A stretch of DNA of 64,000 bases. Origin: Vicia villosa (taxonomy: Eukaryota; Streptophyta; Magnoliopsida; Fabales; Fabaceae). Position numbers and translations under genes: made by a program. This document shows positions 63,828 through 64,000 of this stretch, piece by piece. The stretch covers positions 496,001-560,000 of the forward strand of contig NW_026705297.1 in the NCBI RefSeq assembly GCF_029867415.1, given 5' to 3'. Under the pieces are notes generated by a model. That model saw nothing but the letters and a program-made list of their open reading frames with translations. It did not search any database and was not told the origin of the DNA. Position 1 is the first letter of the stretch. Each line of letters begins with the position of its first letter.

Positions 63828-64000
63828 ATAAAAACCATAATCACTCATCCATAAGCCACTGATAATAAACCCAGCAAAACAAAGAACCTCGTTGTATCGT
63901 GATGATTTATCTCAAGTCCCTTCACAAATAATTGCAAATAAACAATTGTAACCATTATATTTCATAATTCTCGTTTCTGAAATCTCTATTCTCTTTCTTC
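63828..64000. repeat. Repeat block B, second copy, cut by the window end
   Basis: Same orientation as 51,390-51,562. The hydrophobic frame of the first copy is interrupted here. A gene body corresponding to 51,600-51,820 would be expected right of the window. Confidence 0.75.

Overview
This is plant nuclear DNA dominated by transposable elements. An Ogre-type Ty3/gypsy element, a SIRE/Maximus-type Ty1/copia element and legume-style foldback elements point to a legume (Fabaceae), most likely tribe Fabeae (pea, vetch, lentil, Lathyrus). The species cannot be fixed from this window.

Bases 1-31,574 are one nested stack of retrotransposons. The outermost visible layer is a SIRE-like copia element on the minus strand (LTR 30,435-31,574, primer site, start of gag). 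An Ogre complex (1-30,188, minus strand) is inserted in that gag; its left end lies outside the window. The complex holds a nearly complete Ogre (ORF1, gag, protease, RT, two RNase H domains, integrase, and a 5' LTR starting at 27,261). Upstream, on the same LTR, sits a second Ogre reduced to an LTR piece plus 3' spacer. A 10-kb copia element (16,994-27,010, target duplication GAAAA) is inserted in the Ogre 5' LTR. That copia element contains a solo LTR of its own family (21,024-22,567, duplication AGGAT). A 3.1-kb solo LTR of an Ogre/Tat-type element (about 5,564-8,645) splits the Ogre protease. The copia site is also present empty in the second Ogre LTR at about 29,940.

Bases 31,575-39,545 hold older debris: two CACTA termini, a 5'-truncated LINE, a reticulon-like pseudogene, a copia LTR remnant, a fragment resembling the N-terminus of a MULE transposase, a plant-mobile-domain pseudogene, and a GC-rich hAT-type element with a perfect 8-bp target duplication (38,993-39,537).

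The one clearly intact host gene is a nine-exon GH3 beta-glucosidase / beta-glucan exohydrolase (39,771-43,912, plus strand, 603 aa). Its catalytic and sugar-binding residues are conserved and it has no obvious signal peptide.

Bases 44,000-54,342 are AT-rich, with a plant-mobile-domain fragment, an (AT)n tract, a decayed copia element on the minus strand (about 47,562-51,060), an unrecognised broken gene that shares repeat blocks with the window's right end, and two MITEs.

Two CACTA transposons close the window. One (54,343-59,523, duplication ATA) carries an internally deleted TNP2-type transposase. The other (61,132-62,995, duplication ATA) is non-coding and holds three large hairpins. The genes do not form a pathway; apart from the GH3 gene, everything recognisable is selfish DNA or debris.
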